Shown: positions 1 through 8,371 of the stretch, in pieces
Layout: each line of letters opens with the position of its first letter
How positions within the stretch are numbered: the first letter of the stretch is position 1
Made by a program: the position numbers and the translations under genes
Assembly (NCBI GenBank): GCA_963733105.1
Contig: CAVTCB010000004.1
Location: forward strand, 124,001 to 188,000
Direction: 5' to 3'
From: JAFAYN01 sp963733105
GTDB lineage: Bacteria > Gemmatimonadota > Gemmatimonadetes > Longimicrobiales > Longimicrobiaceae
DNA length: 64,000 bases
Notes under the pieces: model-generated
Database searches by the model: none
What the model saw: the letters and a program-made list of their open reading frames with translations, nothing else
What the model was told of the DNA's origin: nothing

Positions 1-641
1 ACCGCATCTTCACCCGCGTGGGCGCCTCCGACAACCTGGTCCGCGGGCAGAGCACCTTCATGGTGGAGATGAGCGAGACGGCGGCCATCCTGCACGGGGC
101 CACCGAGCGCTCGCTGGTGCTCCTGGACGAGATCGGACGCGGCACCTCCACCTGGGACGGGCTCAGCGTCGCCACCGCCGCCACCGAGCACCTCCACGAC
201 CGCGTGGGGGCCAAGACCATCTTCGCCACGCACTACCACGAGCTGACGCGGCTTTCGGAACGCCTCCCGGGGGTGGTAAACTTCAACGCCGCCGTGCGCG
301 AGTCGGGGGACGACATCGTCTTCCTCCGGCGCCTGGCCCCGGGCGGGGCCGACCGCTCCTACGGGGTGGAGGTGGCGCGGCTGGCGGGGCTCCCCCGCTC
401 CGTGGTGGAGCGGGCGCGGGAGATCCTGGCGGAGCTGGAGGGGGACGGGGAGGCGCGGCCGGAGCCCCGCGGCGCCGGCGGGCGGCACGACCCCGCGCCG
501 GGGCCGGAGCTGCAGATCTCCCTGTTCGAGGCGCTCCCGCACCCCGCGCTCCAGCGGCTCCGCGCCGTCGACGTGAACCAGATGACCCCGGTCCAGGCGC
601 TCCTGCTCCTGGCCGAGCTGGTCGATTCCGCGCGGGCCTGA
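1..641 (+). CDS. mutS: DNA mismatch repair protein MutS, C-terminal part (5' end outside window)
   Basis: This is the last 213 codons of MutS, entering the window in frame at base 3. The ATPase core is visible: the DNLVRGQSTFMVEM segment, then Walker B (VLLDEIGRGTSTWDG) and the conserved FATHYHEL block. MutS recognises mispaired bases and uses ATP-driven conformational change to recruit MutL. After the ATPase comes the helix-turn-helix dimerisation region (GVEVARLAGLP, VVERAREIL) and a proline- and glycine-rich linker before a final helical tail. The missing N-terminal domains lie upstream of base 1. The identification is secure because the motifs are specific to MutS. Confidence 0.97.
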   Translation, partial: RIFTRVGASDNLVRGQSTFMVEMSETAAILHGATERSLVLLDEIGRGTSTWDGLSVATAATEHLHDRVGAKTIFATHYHELTRLSERLPGVVNFNAAVRESGDDIVFLRRLAPGGADRSYGVEVARLAGLPRSVVERAREILAELEGDGEARPEPRGAGGRHDPAPGPELQISLFEALPHPALQRLRAVDVNQMTPVQALLLLAELVDSARA

Positions 642-658
642 CCCGCGCGCCGGACGCC

Positions 659-1039
659 ATGAAGCCGATCCGCACCGCCCGCGCCCTGCTCCTCGCCCTC
701 GCCGCGCTCGCCGCCGGGTGCGAGAAGGAGGCGCTCCCGGAGACGCCGCCGCGCCAGGTCTCCGCCTCCCCCTTCCGCTACCCGGAGGAGCTCTGGGACG
801 CCGGGGTGGAGGGGGAGACCGTGCTCCGCATCTTCGTGAGCGAGGCCGGCGGCGTGGACTCCACCCGCGTGGAGCGCAGCAGCGGGCACGCGGCCTTCGA
901 CCAGGCGGCGCTCCAGGGCGCCCGGGAGCTCCGCTTCGACCCGGCGCGCCGCGGCCCGGACAGGGTCGGCGCCTGGGTGCTCCTCCCCGTGCAGTTCCGG
1001 ATGGGCGCCGAGGAGGCCGGGCGCAACCAGGCCCGGTGA
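659..1039 (+). CDS. Small TonB C-terminal domain lipoprotein
   Basis: A 126-residue protein with a lipoprotein signal (hydrophobic residues 8-19, lipobox LAAGC with Cys21). Residues about 40-115 resemble the TonB C-terminal fold: a GVEGETVLRIFVSEAGGVDSTRVERSSG segment, then the FDQAALQGARELRFDPAR helix and a final strand ending in PVQFRM. Such domains normally contact the TonB box of outer-membrane receptors. This copy lacks the transmembrane anchor and proline-rich spacer of true TonB and carries a lipid anchor instead, so it may be a stand-alone periplasmic TonB-like domain. It lies 17 bp after mutS, and a large TonB-dependent receptor is 1.5 kb downstream. The partner is inferred, not shown. 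Confidence 0.75.
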   Translation: MKPIRTARALLLALAALAAGCEKEALPETPPRQVSASPFRYPEELWDAGVEGETVLRIFVSEAGGVDSTRVERSSGHAAFDQAALQGARELRFDPARRGPDRVGAWVLLPVQFRMGAEEAGRNQAR

Positions 1040-1074
1040 GGCGGCGCACCCTTTCCATTCCCCCGAGCACAGCC

Positions 1075-2457
1075 ATGTCCCGCAACGAGAAGCCGTACGA
1101 CAACGTCCTCCGCACGATCGGGTGGACCCCGCTGGTCCGCCTCAACCGGGTGGCGGCGGGGATCCGGACCCCGGTGTACGGCAAGGCCGAGTTCATGAAC
1201 CCCGGGGGCTCGGTCAAGGACCGGATCGGGCCCGCGATCATCGAGGCCGCCGAGCGGGACGGGTCGCTCCGGCCGGGCGGGACGGTGGTGGAGGGGACCA
1301 GCGGGAACACCGGGGTGGGGCTGGCGCTGGCCGCCGCCATCAAGGGGTACCGCTGCATCTTCACCATCCCCGACAAGATGAGCCAGGAGAAGGTGCGGCT
1401 CCTCAAGGCGTTCGGGGCGGAGGTGATCGTCACCCCCACGGCGGTGGGGCCCGACCACCCGGACAACTACGTGGTGATGGCGAAGCGGATCGCCCAGGAG
1501 ACGCCCAACGCCATCCTCGCCAACCAGTTCTACAACCAGGCCAACCCCGAGGCGCACTACCGCACCACCGGTCCGGAGATCTGGGAGCAGACCGAGGGGC
1601 GGGTGACGCACTTCGTCAGCTCCGCCGGGACGGGGGGGACCATCACCGGCGTGGGGCGCTACCTCAAGGAGCGCAACCCGGGGGTCCGCATCATCGGCGG
1701 CGACCCGGTGGGGTCCATCATCCGGCGCTACGCGGAGACCGGGGAGAAGGGGGATCCGGCGCCCTACAAGGTGGAGGGGATCGGACAGGACAAGATCCCC
1801 GGGACGCTGGACATGAGCGTGGTGGACGAGTGGCGCTCGGTGGACGACCGCACCTCGCTGAACCTGGCCCGCCGGCTCACCCGCGAGGAGGGGCTCTTCG
1901 TGGGCGGCTCCACGGGGCTCATCGCCCACGTGGCGCTGGAGGTCGCGCGCGAGGTGGACGACCCCGACGCCTGCGTGGTCTGCCTCCTCTGCGACACCGG
2001 GGAGCGGTACCTGTCCAAGGTGTTCAACGACGAGTGGATGCGCGAGAACCAGCTCCTGGAGGCCGACCGGGTGAGCATCGGCGCGCTCCTGGAGCGCCGC
2101 GACGGGGCGCCGAGCGGCGTGGTGAGCACCACCCAGGGGGCGCTGGTCCGGCAGGCGCTGGGGCTGATGAAGCTGCACGACGTCTCCCAGCTCCCGGTGA
2201 TGGACGGCGAGGCGTGCGTGGGGAGCGTCACGGAGTACGACCTGGTGACCCGTGGGCTGGAGAGCAGCAGCTTCCTGGACGCCACCGTGGGCGAGGTGAT
2301 GGACGAGCCCTTCCCCACCATCGACGCCTCGCAGCCGGTGGAGTCGGTGTCCAAGATGCTCTCCCGGCAGACCCCCGCCGTGCTGGTGCGCGACGGCGCG
2401 CGCACCGCCGGGATCGTCACCCGCTCCGACGTGCTGCAGTTCCTGATGACGCGCTGA
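1075..2457 (+). CDS. cbs: Cystathionine beta-synthase with C-terminal CBS domain pair
   Basis: A 460-residue PLP enzyme that condenses serine and homocysteine to cystathionine (transsulfuration). The fold type II core occupies residues 1-310: PLP lysine Lys48 in PGGSVKDR, the phosphate-binding GTSGNTG loop and the GGSTG loop. Residues about 335-460 hold two CBS domains (VSQLPVMDGEACVGSVTEYDL and GIVTRSDVL), which in relatives bind adenosyl ligands and regulate activity. The ATG at 1075 is chosen because the protein then begins MSRNEKPYDNVL, right where family similarity starts; the reading frame is open further upstream but overlaps the preceding gene. A cysteine synthase role cannot be fully excluded, but the CBS tail favours cystathionine beta-synthase. 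Confidence 0.93.
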   Translation: MSRNEKPYDNVLRTIGWTPLVRLNRVAAGIRTPVYGKAEFMNPGGSVKDRIGPAIIEAAERDGSLRPGGTVVEGTSGNTGVGLALAAAIKGYRCIFTIPDKMSQEKVRLLKAFGAEVIVTPTAVGPDHPDNYVVMAKRIAQETPNAILANQFYNQANPEAHYRTTGPEIWEQTEGRVTHFVSSAGTGGTITGVGRYLKERNPGVRIIGGDPVGSIIRRYAETGEKGDPAPYKVEGIGQDKIPGTLDMSVVDEWRSVDDRTSLNLARRLTREEGLFVGGSTGLIAHVALEVAREVDDPDACVVCLLCDTGERYLSKVFNDEWMRENQLLEADRVSIGALLERRDGAPSGVVSTTQGALVRQALGLMKLHDVSQLPVMDGEACVGSVTEYDLVTRGLESSSFLDATVGEVMDEPFPTIDASQPVESVSKMLSRQTPAVLVRDGARTAGIVTRSDVLQFLMTR

Positions 2458-2596
2458 AACGGCGGCAACTTCGTGCTTTCCCGATCGAGACTTACGTGTT
2501 ACATTGCCGCCTGTCTGGTGGTAGCCCGGGGTGCTATCCTGTAGCGCACCGGGGAGACGCTCTTTCCCCAGCACATTCTCCAACCCCACATACCAA

Positions 2597-5500
2597 ATGA
2601 TCAAGCGACGTTTGCGGACCATCGCCCTGCTCGCCTGGGCCATGGTACTCGGCTTCGCGGCCCCGGGCGTGGTCCACGCCCAGGGGGTGACGACGTCGGC
2701 GGTCGGCGGACGGGTCACGAACCCGCAGGACCAGGGCGTCGCCAACGCCCGCGTGACGGTGACCAACGTCGAGACGGGCGCCGTGTCCACCACGGGGACC
2801 CGCTCGGACGGCCGGTACTTCATCCCCGGCCTGCAGCCCGGGACCTACCGGATCACGGCCTCCGGCCTCGGCCTGGGGACGCAGACCCGCGACCGGGTGA
2901 GCCTGGCGCTCGGCCAGACGGCCACCTTCGACTTCACGCTCTCGTCGCAGGCGGTGGCCCTCGAGGGGCTCACCGTGGTGGCCGAGAACGAGGGCGCGGT
3001 GATCTCCCGCGGCCGCACGGGGACCTCGGCGGTGGTGAGCGACAGCACGCTCCGCCGCGCGCCGACCATCACGCGCGACCTGCAGGACTTCACCCGGCTG
3101 GTCCCGCAGCTCGCGGTGACCAACTCGACCACCGGCGCGGTCAGCGGCGGCGGGCGCAACAACCGCTTCAACCAGCTCCAGATCGACGGGACGGCCAGCA
3201 ACGACCTGTTCGGCCTCTCCGGGAGCGGGTCGCCCAGCGGCCAGGCCGGCGCCAAGGCCATCACCCTGGAGGCCATCCAGGAGCTCCAGGTGGTGCTCGC
3301 GCCCTTCGACGTGCGCCAGAACGGCTTCACCGGCGCCTCGGTGAACGCGGTGACGCGCTCCGGGACCAACCGGTTCCAGGGGAGCATCAGCGGCTTCGGC
3401 CGCAACGACCAGTTCACCGGGCGGTACACCACCTACGCGGACACCGCCTCGGCCGAGCTGGAGACCTTCGAGAACACCGAGTTCGCCGGCTCCATCGGCG
3501 GGCCGATCATCCGTGACAAGGCGTTCTTCTTCCTCGCCGGCGAGCGCACCAACCGCACCGACCCGGTCAACTTCACGGCCAGCGACGACCCGCGGCGCGG
3601 CGTCACGCTCGCCCAGGCGGAGCAGGTGCGCGCCTTCCTGTCGACGCTGGGCTACGAGGCCGGCACCACCGGCTCGGTGATCCGCGACCGCGCGAGCACC
3701 AACCTGTTCGGCCGCCTGGACTTCAACCTGGGGAGCAACAACCGGCTCACCCTGCGGCACAACTACATCGACGGGTTCCGCGAGGACTTCAGCCGCAGCT
3801 CGACCAACTACTTCCTGGGGAACGCCGGCTACTCCCAGAACAGCACCACCAACAGCTCGGTGCTGCAGCTCAACTCCGGCTTCGGCAGCGGGATCTTCAA
3901 CGAGCTGCGCCTGGGCTACAACCGGGTGCGCGACAACCGCTCGTTCGGCGGCGGCGAGTTCCCGCGGATCCTGGTGGCGTCGCCCAACGGGAGCATCATC
4001 GGGGGCACGGAGAACTTCTCGGGGCAGAACATCCTGAACCAGGACGCCTTCGAGATCACCAACGACCTCACCATCCCGCTCGGCGCCCACACCTTCACCC
4101 TGGGCACCAGCAACGAGTTCTCCAAGTTCAGCAACCTGTTCGTCCGCAACCCCTTCGGCAACTACGAGTTCGCCGACTTCGCCGCCCTCCAGGCGGGGAC
4201 GCCGCGCCGCTACGAGTACAGCTACCTGTGCCAGCCGGGGCTTCCCAACTGCATCGGCCAGGGCGAGGAGCTCGCCGAGTTCGACGTGCAGCGCTTCGGC
4301 TTCTACGTGCAGGACCGCTGGGACGCCACGGACAACCTCCAGTTCACGGCGGGCGTGCGGGCGGACCTCTACCGCCTCCCGGGCGCGCCCGGCGAGAACC
4401 CGGACGTGGCCCGGATCTACGGGCGGAGCACCAGCGACGTCCCGGGGAGCATCACGCTCTTCAACCCGCGGCTCGGCTTCAACTGGGACGTGACGGGCGA
4501 CCAGGCGACGCAGGTCCGCGGCGGCGTCGGCGTGTTCAGCGGCCGCACCCCGTACGTCTGGATCTCCAACGCGTACGGCAACACCGGGCTGGACTACGTC
4601 CGCTTCACCTGCACCACGCCGGCCACCTCGCCGCGCTTCGTGGCGGACCCGAACAACCAGCCCCGCGCCTGCGTCGGGACCACCAACGCGACGCCGAACG
4701 AGATCAACCTGATCGACTCGGAGTTCAGCCCGCCGCAGATCGCGCGCGGCTCGCTGGCCATCGACCGCCAGCTCCCCTTCGGGCTGGTCGGGACGCTGGA
4801 GGGGCTGTACACCAAGTCGATGAACGACGTGCTGTACCAGAACCTCCGCGTCGAGGCCGACCCGCAGGGGCGCACGGTGGAGGGCCGTCCGCGGTACCAG
4901 ACCCGCGCCAACACGCCGGGGCTGGGCGACATCATCGACGTCACCAACACCGACGAGGGCTTCGCCTACAACCTGACGGGGCAGCTCCAGCGCTCGTTCA
5001 GCGGCGGCTCGGACTTCTCGGTGGCGTACACCTACTCGCACTCCGAGGACGTGAACCCGCTGACGTCCAGCCAGGCGATCTCCAACTGGCGCTTCAACGT
5101 CACGCGCGACGACCCGAACAACCCGGGGCTGAACCGCTCGGACTTCGACGTCCCGCACCGCATCGTCGCGCAGGCCTCGCACCAGCTGCGCCTGTTCAGC
5201 CGGGCGAGCACGGACCTGTCGCTGGTGTACGTGGGGCAGTCGGGCCGGCCGTTCTCGGTCCGCTACAACGGCGACATCAACTTCGACAGCAGCACCGGCA
5301 ACGACCTGCTGTACGTGCCGGCCGACGCTTCCGAGGTTCGGTTCAGCCAGGAGACGGTCAACGGCCAGGTGATCACTCCGGCGCAGTCGTGGCAGAACCT
5401 GAACGACCTGATCGAGCGGGTGGAGTGCCTCCGCGAGGGTCGCGGTCAGGTGCTGGAGCGCAACTCCTGCCGCGAGCCATGGTCCAACCGGATCGACTTC

Positions 5501-5785
5501 CGCGTGGCGCAGAACCTCTCCCCGTTCCGCGGGCAGAACGCGCAGATCACGCTGGACATCCTGAACTTCGGCAACCTGCTCAACCGCAACTGGGGCCGGA
5601 GCGCGTTCATCAGCAACCAGACGTACGACCTGCTGCAGCTCGACACGCGCACCGGGATCAACAACAACCCCGACGCCGCCGGGCACCGCGTGTACCGGGC
5701 GTTCACGCCGCGGGACAACATCTTCACCATCTCCAGCCTGGACTCGCGGTACCAGATCCAGCTGGGGCTGCGCTACAGCTTCTGA
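2597..5785 (+). CDS. TonB-dependent outer-membrane receptor with N-terminal carboxypeptidase-regulatory domain
   Basis: A 1062-residue outer-membrane protein. A signal peptide spans residues 1-28 (cleavage near VVHAQ). Residues about 33-115 form a carboxypeptidase-regulatory-like beta-sandwich (VGGRVTNPQDQGVANARVTVTNVETGAVSTT, then GRYFIPGLQPGTYRITASG). A plug domain follows (RDLQDFTRLVPQL, a Gly- and Asn-rich loop, AITLEAIQELQVVLAPFDVRQNGFTGASVNAVTRSGTN), and then a beta-barrel ending in an aromatic strand, YQIQLGLRYSF. This architecture is typical of the large OmpA-related TonB receptors expanded in Acidobacteria and Gemmatimonadota, which import oligosaccharides, peptides or similar ligands. 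The ligand is unknown. The ATG at 2597 gives the signal peptide; an in-frame upstream start at 2531 does not. Confidence 0.92.
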   Translation: MIKRRLRTIALLAWAMVLGFAAPGVVHAQGVTTSAVGGRVTNPQDQGVANARVTVTNVETGAVSTTGTRSDGRYFIPGLQPGTYRITASGLGLGTQTRDRVSLALGQTATFDFTLSSQAVALEGLTVVAENEGAVISRGRTGTSAVVSDSTLRRAPTITRDLQDFTRLVPQLAVTNSTTGAVSGGGRNNRFNQLQIDGTASNDLFGLSGSGSPSGQAGAKAITLEAIQELQVVLAPFDVRQNGFTGASVNAVTRSGTNRFQGSISGFGRNDQFTGRYTTYADTASAELETFENTEFAGSIGGPIIRDKAFFFLAGERTNRTDPVNFTASDDPRRGVTLAQAEQVRAFLSTLGYEAGTTGSVIRDRASTNLFGRLDFNLGSNNRLTLRHNYIDGFREDFSRSSTNYFLGNAGYSQNSTTNSSVLQLNSGFGSGIFNELRLGYNRVRDNRSFGGGEFPRILVASPNGSIIGGTENFSGQNILNQDAFEITNDLTIPLGAHTFTLGTSNEFSKFSNLFVRNPFGNYEFADFAALQAGTPRRYEYSYLCQPGLPNCIGQGEELAEFDVQRFGFYVQDRWDATDNLQFTAGVRADLYRLPGAPGENPDVARIYGRSTSDVPGSITLFNPRLGFNWDVTGDQATQVRGGVGVFSGRTPYVWISNAYGNTGLDYVRFTCTTPATSPRFVADPNNQPRACVGTTNATPNEINLIDSEFSPPQIARGSLAIDRQLPFGLVGTLEGLYTKSMNDVLYQNLRVEADPQGRTVEGRPRYQTRANTPGLGDIIDVTNTDEGFAYNLTGQLQRSFSGGSDFSVAYTYSHSEDVNPLTSSQAISNWRFNVTRDDPNNPGLNRSDFDVPHRIVAQASHQLRLFSRASTDLSLVYVGQSGRPFSVRYNGDINFDSSTGNDLLYVPADASEVRFSQETVNGQVITPAQSWQNLNDLIERVECLREGRGQVLERNSCREPWSNRIDFRVAQNLSPFRGQNAQITLDILNFGNLLNRNWGRSAFISNQTYDLLQLDTRTGINNNPDAAGHRVYRAFTPRDNIFTISSLDSRYQIQLGLRYSF

Positions 5786-5814
5786 GTCTCTTCTGAGAAG
5801 CTGATCGGACAGGG

Positions 5815-5846
5815 AAGGGCGCCTCCGCTTCGGCGGGGGCGTTCTT
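5815..5846 (+). terminator. Rho-independent terminator after the TonB receptor gene
   Basis: A 14-bp stem (5815-5828 with 5833-5846) closed by a TTCG tetraloop. Pairing is continuous if three G-U pairs are allowed, and the 3' arm ends in TTCTT. It lies 30 bp after the receptor stop codon. Confidence 0.7.
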
Positions 5847-5853
5847 CGTTGGT

Positions 5854-6005
5854 GGGGCCGCTCCGGAGCCCGGCAAACAGCGCCGGTCTCCTGCGCGGGG
5901 GCGATGAGCCTCGCGAAACAGCCCGCGAGTCTCCCCGCCCCGGAGTGAGCCCCGCCAAACTGCCGGCGGGTCTCCCTCCGCAACGGATCATGCGGGTACT
6001 GCGGG
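5854..6005 (+). repeat. Structured intergenic repeat, type A, copy 1 (three hairpin modules)
   Basis: The gap between the receptor gene and udk is almost filled by this element. It contains three successive hairpins of the form GAG-C-stem-AAAC..-stem-T-CTC: stem CCGGC (5870-5874) with GCCGG (5882-5886); CTCGCG (5910-5915) with CGCGAG (5924-5929); CCCGCC (5951-5956) with GGCGGG (5965-5970). The first 39 bases are identical to those of copy 2 at 12021, and both copies end in a shared GGATCAT.CGGGTACTGCGG tail. The stems differ between modules yet remain complementary. No coding function is apparent. Confidence 0.85.
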
Positions 6006-6174
6006 AACTGCAACTACCAACGACGGGGCGGCGCCATCGCGGTGCCGCCCCGTCGTCGTTGCAGGCTGTTCCCTGTCCCCTGTTCCCTGTCCCCTGCCGT
6101 TCCGCACTTGCGCCGCATCGGCCTCCGGCCTACATCTACGCCCTTTCTCGCCCTTGAACCTTTTCGCCGTCGCC

Positions 6175-6789
6175 ATGAAGCCGTTCGTGATCGGAGTCGC
6201 GGGGGGGACCGGGTCGGGGAAGACCACCGTCGCCCGGAAGATCTACGAGTCGCTGCACCTGGACTCGGCCGTCTTCCTGGACCACGACTCCTACTACAAG
6301 CCGCTCGACCACCTCCCGCTGGAGGAGCGGAGACTGATCAACTTCGACCACCCCGACTCGCTCGACAACGACCTCCTCATCGAGCACCTGGAGCGGCTCA
6401 TCGCGCGCGAGGCGGTGGACAAGCCGGTGTACGACTTCTCGGCGCACACCCGGGCCGAGAAGTCGGTGCGCATCCAGCCGCGCGACGTGATCCTGGTGGA
6501 GGGGATCCTGATCTTCGTGGACGCGCGGCTGCGCGACCTCTTCGACCTCAAGATCTTCGTGGACACCGAGGCCGACGTGCGCTTCATCCGGCGGCTGCGG
6601 CGCGACCTGGAGCTGCGGGGACGGACCGTGGACTCCGTCATCGAGCAATACCTGGCCACCGTGCGTCCCATGCACTACGAGTTCGTGGAGCCCTCCAAGC
6701 GCTACGCCGACGTCATCATCCCCCGCGGGGGGAACAACGCCCCCGGGGTCGAGGTGATCGTCTCCCGCATCCGCGAGCGATTGGCGTAG
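6175..6789 (+). CDS. udk: Uridine kinase
   Basis: A 204-residue P-loop kinase that phosphorylates uridine or cytidine to the monophosphate in pyrimidine salvage. The Walker A motif GGTGSGKTT is at residues 10-18, followed by FLDHDSYYK, NFDHPDSLDND and the lid region RLRRDLELRGRTVDSV. The sequence ends IVSRIRERLA, matching the usual length of about 205-215. The ATG at 6175 begins MKPFVIGVAGG, the normal family start; a TTG at 6154 would add seven residues. It stands alone as a transcription unit but sits near other nucleoside genes (adenosine deaminase, nucleoside transporter, 5'-nucleotidase), which suggests a regional salvage role. Confidence 0.95.
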   Translation: MKPFVIGVAGGTGSGKTTVARKIYESLHLDSAVFLDHDSYYKPLDHLPLEERRLINFDHPDSLDNDLLIEHLERLIAREAVDKPVYDFSAHTRAEKSVRIQPRDVILVEGILIFVDARLRDLFDLKIFVDTEADVRFIRRLRRDLELRGRTVDSVIEQYLATVRPMHYEFVEPSKRYADVIIPRGGNNAPGVEVIVSRIRERLA

Positions 6790-7059
6790 AAGGCGCCTCG
6801 CGAGGTTGCCGCAGGACGCACGAACGGCAGGCGGGCAGGGCACCGGGAAGGTGTCCTGCCCGCTCGGCGTTCACGGCTCGACATCCGCGTTCCCGGCTGA
6901 TCTTCGCGCTGATCGGTCGCTGGAGAGCCCCTACGACCGCCGGACGCAGGAAGGGCCGTCCCCGTGCGGGGAGCGGCCCTTCGCCTTTCTCTCCCTGCGC
7001 CCCCGCCTGAATGCGCGGGCAGGCAACGTTTGCTGAATATGGCAATTGGTACCGCATGA
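6790..7059. other. Gene-free stretch with a strong hairpin
   Basis: No gene is supported here. A clear hairpin spans 6831-6863, with arms GCGGGCAGG and CCTGCCCGC plus an inner CACC/GGTG pairing. It has no T-run after it. A probable terminator follows at 6951-6981. The rest shows no recognisable signal. Confidence 0.5.
6951..6981 (+). terminator. Probable Rho-independent terminator downstream of udk
   Basis: Arms AAGGGCCG (6951-6958) and CGGCCCTT (6974-6981) enclose a second CCCC/GGGG pairing with a GTGC loop. The downstream sequence CGCCTTTCTCT is pyrimidine-rich. It lies 160 bp after the udk stop, so it may serve as a late terminator. Confidence 0.55.
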
Positions 7060-7087
7060 TTGACGACACGAAAAAACCAGATAGCTT
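7060..7087 (+). promoter_or_regulatory. Possible promoter of the M57-type protease gene
   Basis: TTGACG (7060-7065) and TAGCTT (7082-7087) are separated by 16 bp, about 83 bp upstream of the ATG. The -10 is a weak match. The surrounding sequence is noticeably less GC-rich than the genome average. Confidence 0.35.
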
Positions 7088-7170
7088 TCCATAACACACC
7101 TCTGGGCTCCGGTTGTCGACCGTGCCGGCACCGGGCTCCGCTCCACTCCACCGCTGCAAGGAGTCTCTCG

Positions 7171-8301
7171 ATGAAGCGTTATCCCCTGGTGCGCGGAACC
7201 GCCGTGCTGGCGCTGCTGGCCCTCGGCGCCTGCGACGCGTCCCGGAGCACCTCCCCCATCGAGCCGGCGAGCGGGCCGAGCGAGCTCGCGCGCCAGGTGG
7301 AGGCGCTGGGCTTCCGGGGCGACATGGTGCAGGACCTCGGCGACCACGTGCTCGTCGAGGGAGACATCCTCCTCTCCAAGGCGCAGCTCCGAGCCGGGCC
7401 GCTGCGCCTCGGCTCGGACGATCCCAGGGGCCCCCGCTTCCAGTACCGCACCACCAACCTGGTGAGCTCGGCAAAGGTGAATCAGATCAACGTGGACCTT
7501 TCCGGGCTGAACTCGCAGACGGCGTGGAAGGCCGCGGCGCAGACGGCGCTGACGCACTGGAGCGGCATCAGCAACAGCTACGTGAAGCTGGTCGAAGCCG
7601 GGCCCGCGGACATCACGGTGGCGACGACCTGCACGTCGTCCAACGTGGCGGCGTACGCGTCGTTCCCTTCCGGAGGAAACCCGGGGAGCACCGTCTACGT
7701 GAACACGTGCTTCGCGTACTCCACGACCAGCGCCCAGAAGGTGCACAACATGGTGCACGAGTTCGGGCACACGCTGGGCTTTCGCCACAGCAACTACACG
7801 CAGCAGGGTGAGACCGCGGGCGTGGAAGGCGCCGTGCACATCAGCGGCACGCCCACCAGCGGCAACGCCGGCGGCTCCGTGATGAACGGCGGTACGGCGC
7901 TCAACTCGTGGGCCGGATTCGCGTCGTCGGACCTGACGGCCGTGCGCAGTCTGTACCCGCTCCCCGCTCCCGTGCCGAGCACCTCCAATCCGTCCACCAG
8001 CGTCGTCGTGAGCTGGGCCGCGGTACCGGGCGCCTCTTCCTACCAGCTCCGCCACATGGACCGTTTCGCTACCTACAACGGATACGAGAACCGGGGCTAC
8101 GAGTACGTGGGCCAGGGAAACTGGGTGACGGTGTACGCGACGACCTACGATACCGGCCTCACGTGGACCGGGGAGTCGTACTGCTATCAACAGATCGGCT
8201 ACGACGAGAATACCACGGAATCCTGGTACGAGGTGCGCGCGGTATTCGCGAACGGGGTGAGTTCCGCGGCAACCGTCGGCGCCGCGGACCTGACCTGCTG
8301 A
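7171..8301 (+). CDS. M57-type (HEIGH-like) metalloprotease lipoprotein
   Basis: A 376-residue secreted lipoprotein: hydrophobic signal, lipobox ALGAC with Cys20, then a prodomain-like region to about residue 90. The catalytic domain carries HEFGHTLGFRH (about residues 197-207), a full HExxHxxGxxH zinc motif, followed by VMNGG, a plausible Met-turn. These are features of the M57 or dual-action HEIGH metallopeptidases seen in Bacteroidota and Gemmatimonadota. A C-terminal domain of about 110 residues (from SNPSTSVVVSW) resembles a fibronectin-type sandwich. The ATG is fixed by AAGGAG at 7158-7163. The gene is monocistronic and convergent with adenosine deaminase. Codon usage is somewhat less GC-rich than its neighbours. 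The substrate is unknown. Confidence 0.85.
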   Translation: MKRYPLVRGTAVLALLALGACDASRSTSPIEPASGPSELARQVEALGFRGDMVQDLGDHVLVEGDILLSKAQLRAGPLRLGSDDPRGPRFQYRTTNLVSSAKVNQINVDLSGLNSQTAWKAAAQTALTHWSGISNSYVKLVEAGPADITVATTCTSSNVAAYASFPSGGNPGSTVYVNTCFAYSTTSAQKVHNMVHEFGHTLGFRHSNYTQQGETAGVEGAVHISGTPTSGNAGGSVMNGGTALNSWAGFASSDLTAVRSLYPLPAPVPSTSNPSTSVVVSWAAVPGASSYQLRHMDRFATYNGYENRGYEYVGQGNWVTVYATTYDTGLTWTGESYCYQQIGYDENTTESWYEVRAVFANGVSSAATVGAADLTC

Positions 8302-8317
8302 CCCGCAACGCCGGATG

Positions 8318-8349
8318 AAAAAAGGCCGGCTCCCACGCGGGAGCCGGCC
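8318..8349 (-). terminator. add: Rho-independent terminator of the adenosine deaminase gene
   Basis: A perfect 11-bp stem, GGCCGGCTCCC (8324-8334) with GGGAGCCGGCC (8339-8349), and a 4-base loop. Read on the minus strand, the hairpin is followed directly by six T residues (A-run at 8318-8323). It may also stop the convergent protease transcript, but its T-run serves the minus strand. Confidence 0.88.
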
Positions 8350-8371
8350 CTTCGCCCGTCGTACGCCGCGG

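Noticed and set aside
2534..6013. 1159-codon minus-strand frame opposite the TonB receptor
   Set aside because: Shadow of the receptor frame; composition is dominated by Val, Arg, Ala and Gly, as expected from complementing GC-rich codons.
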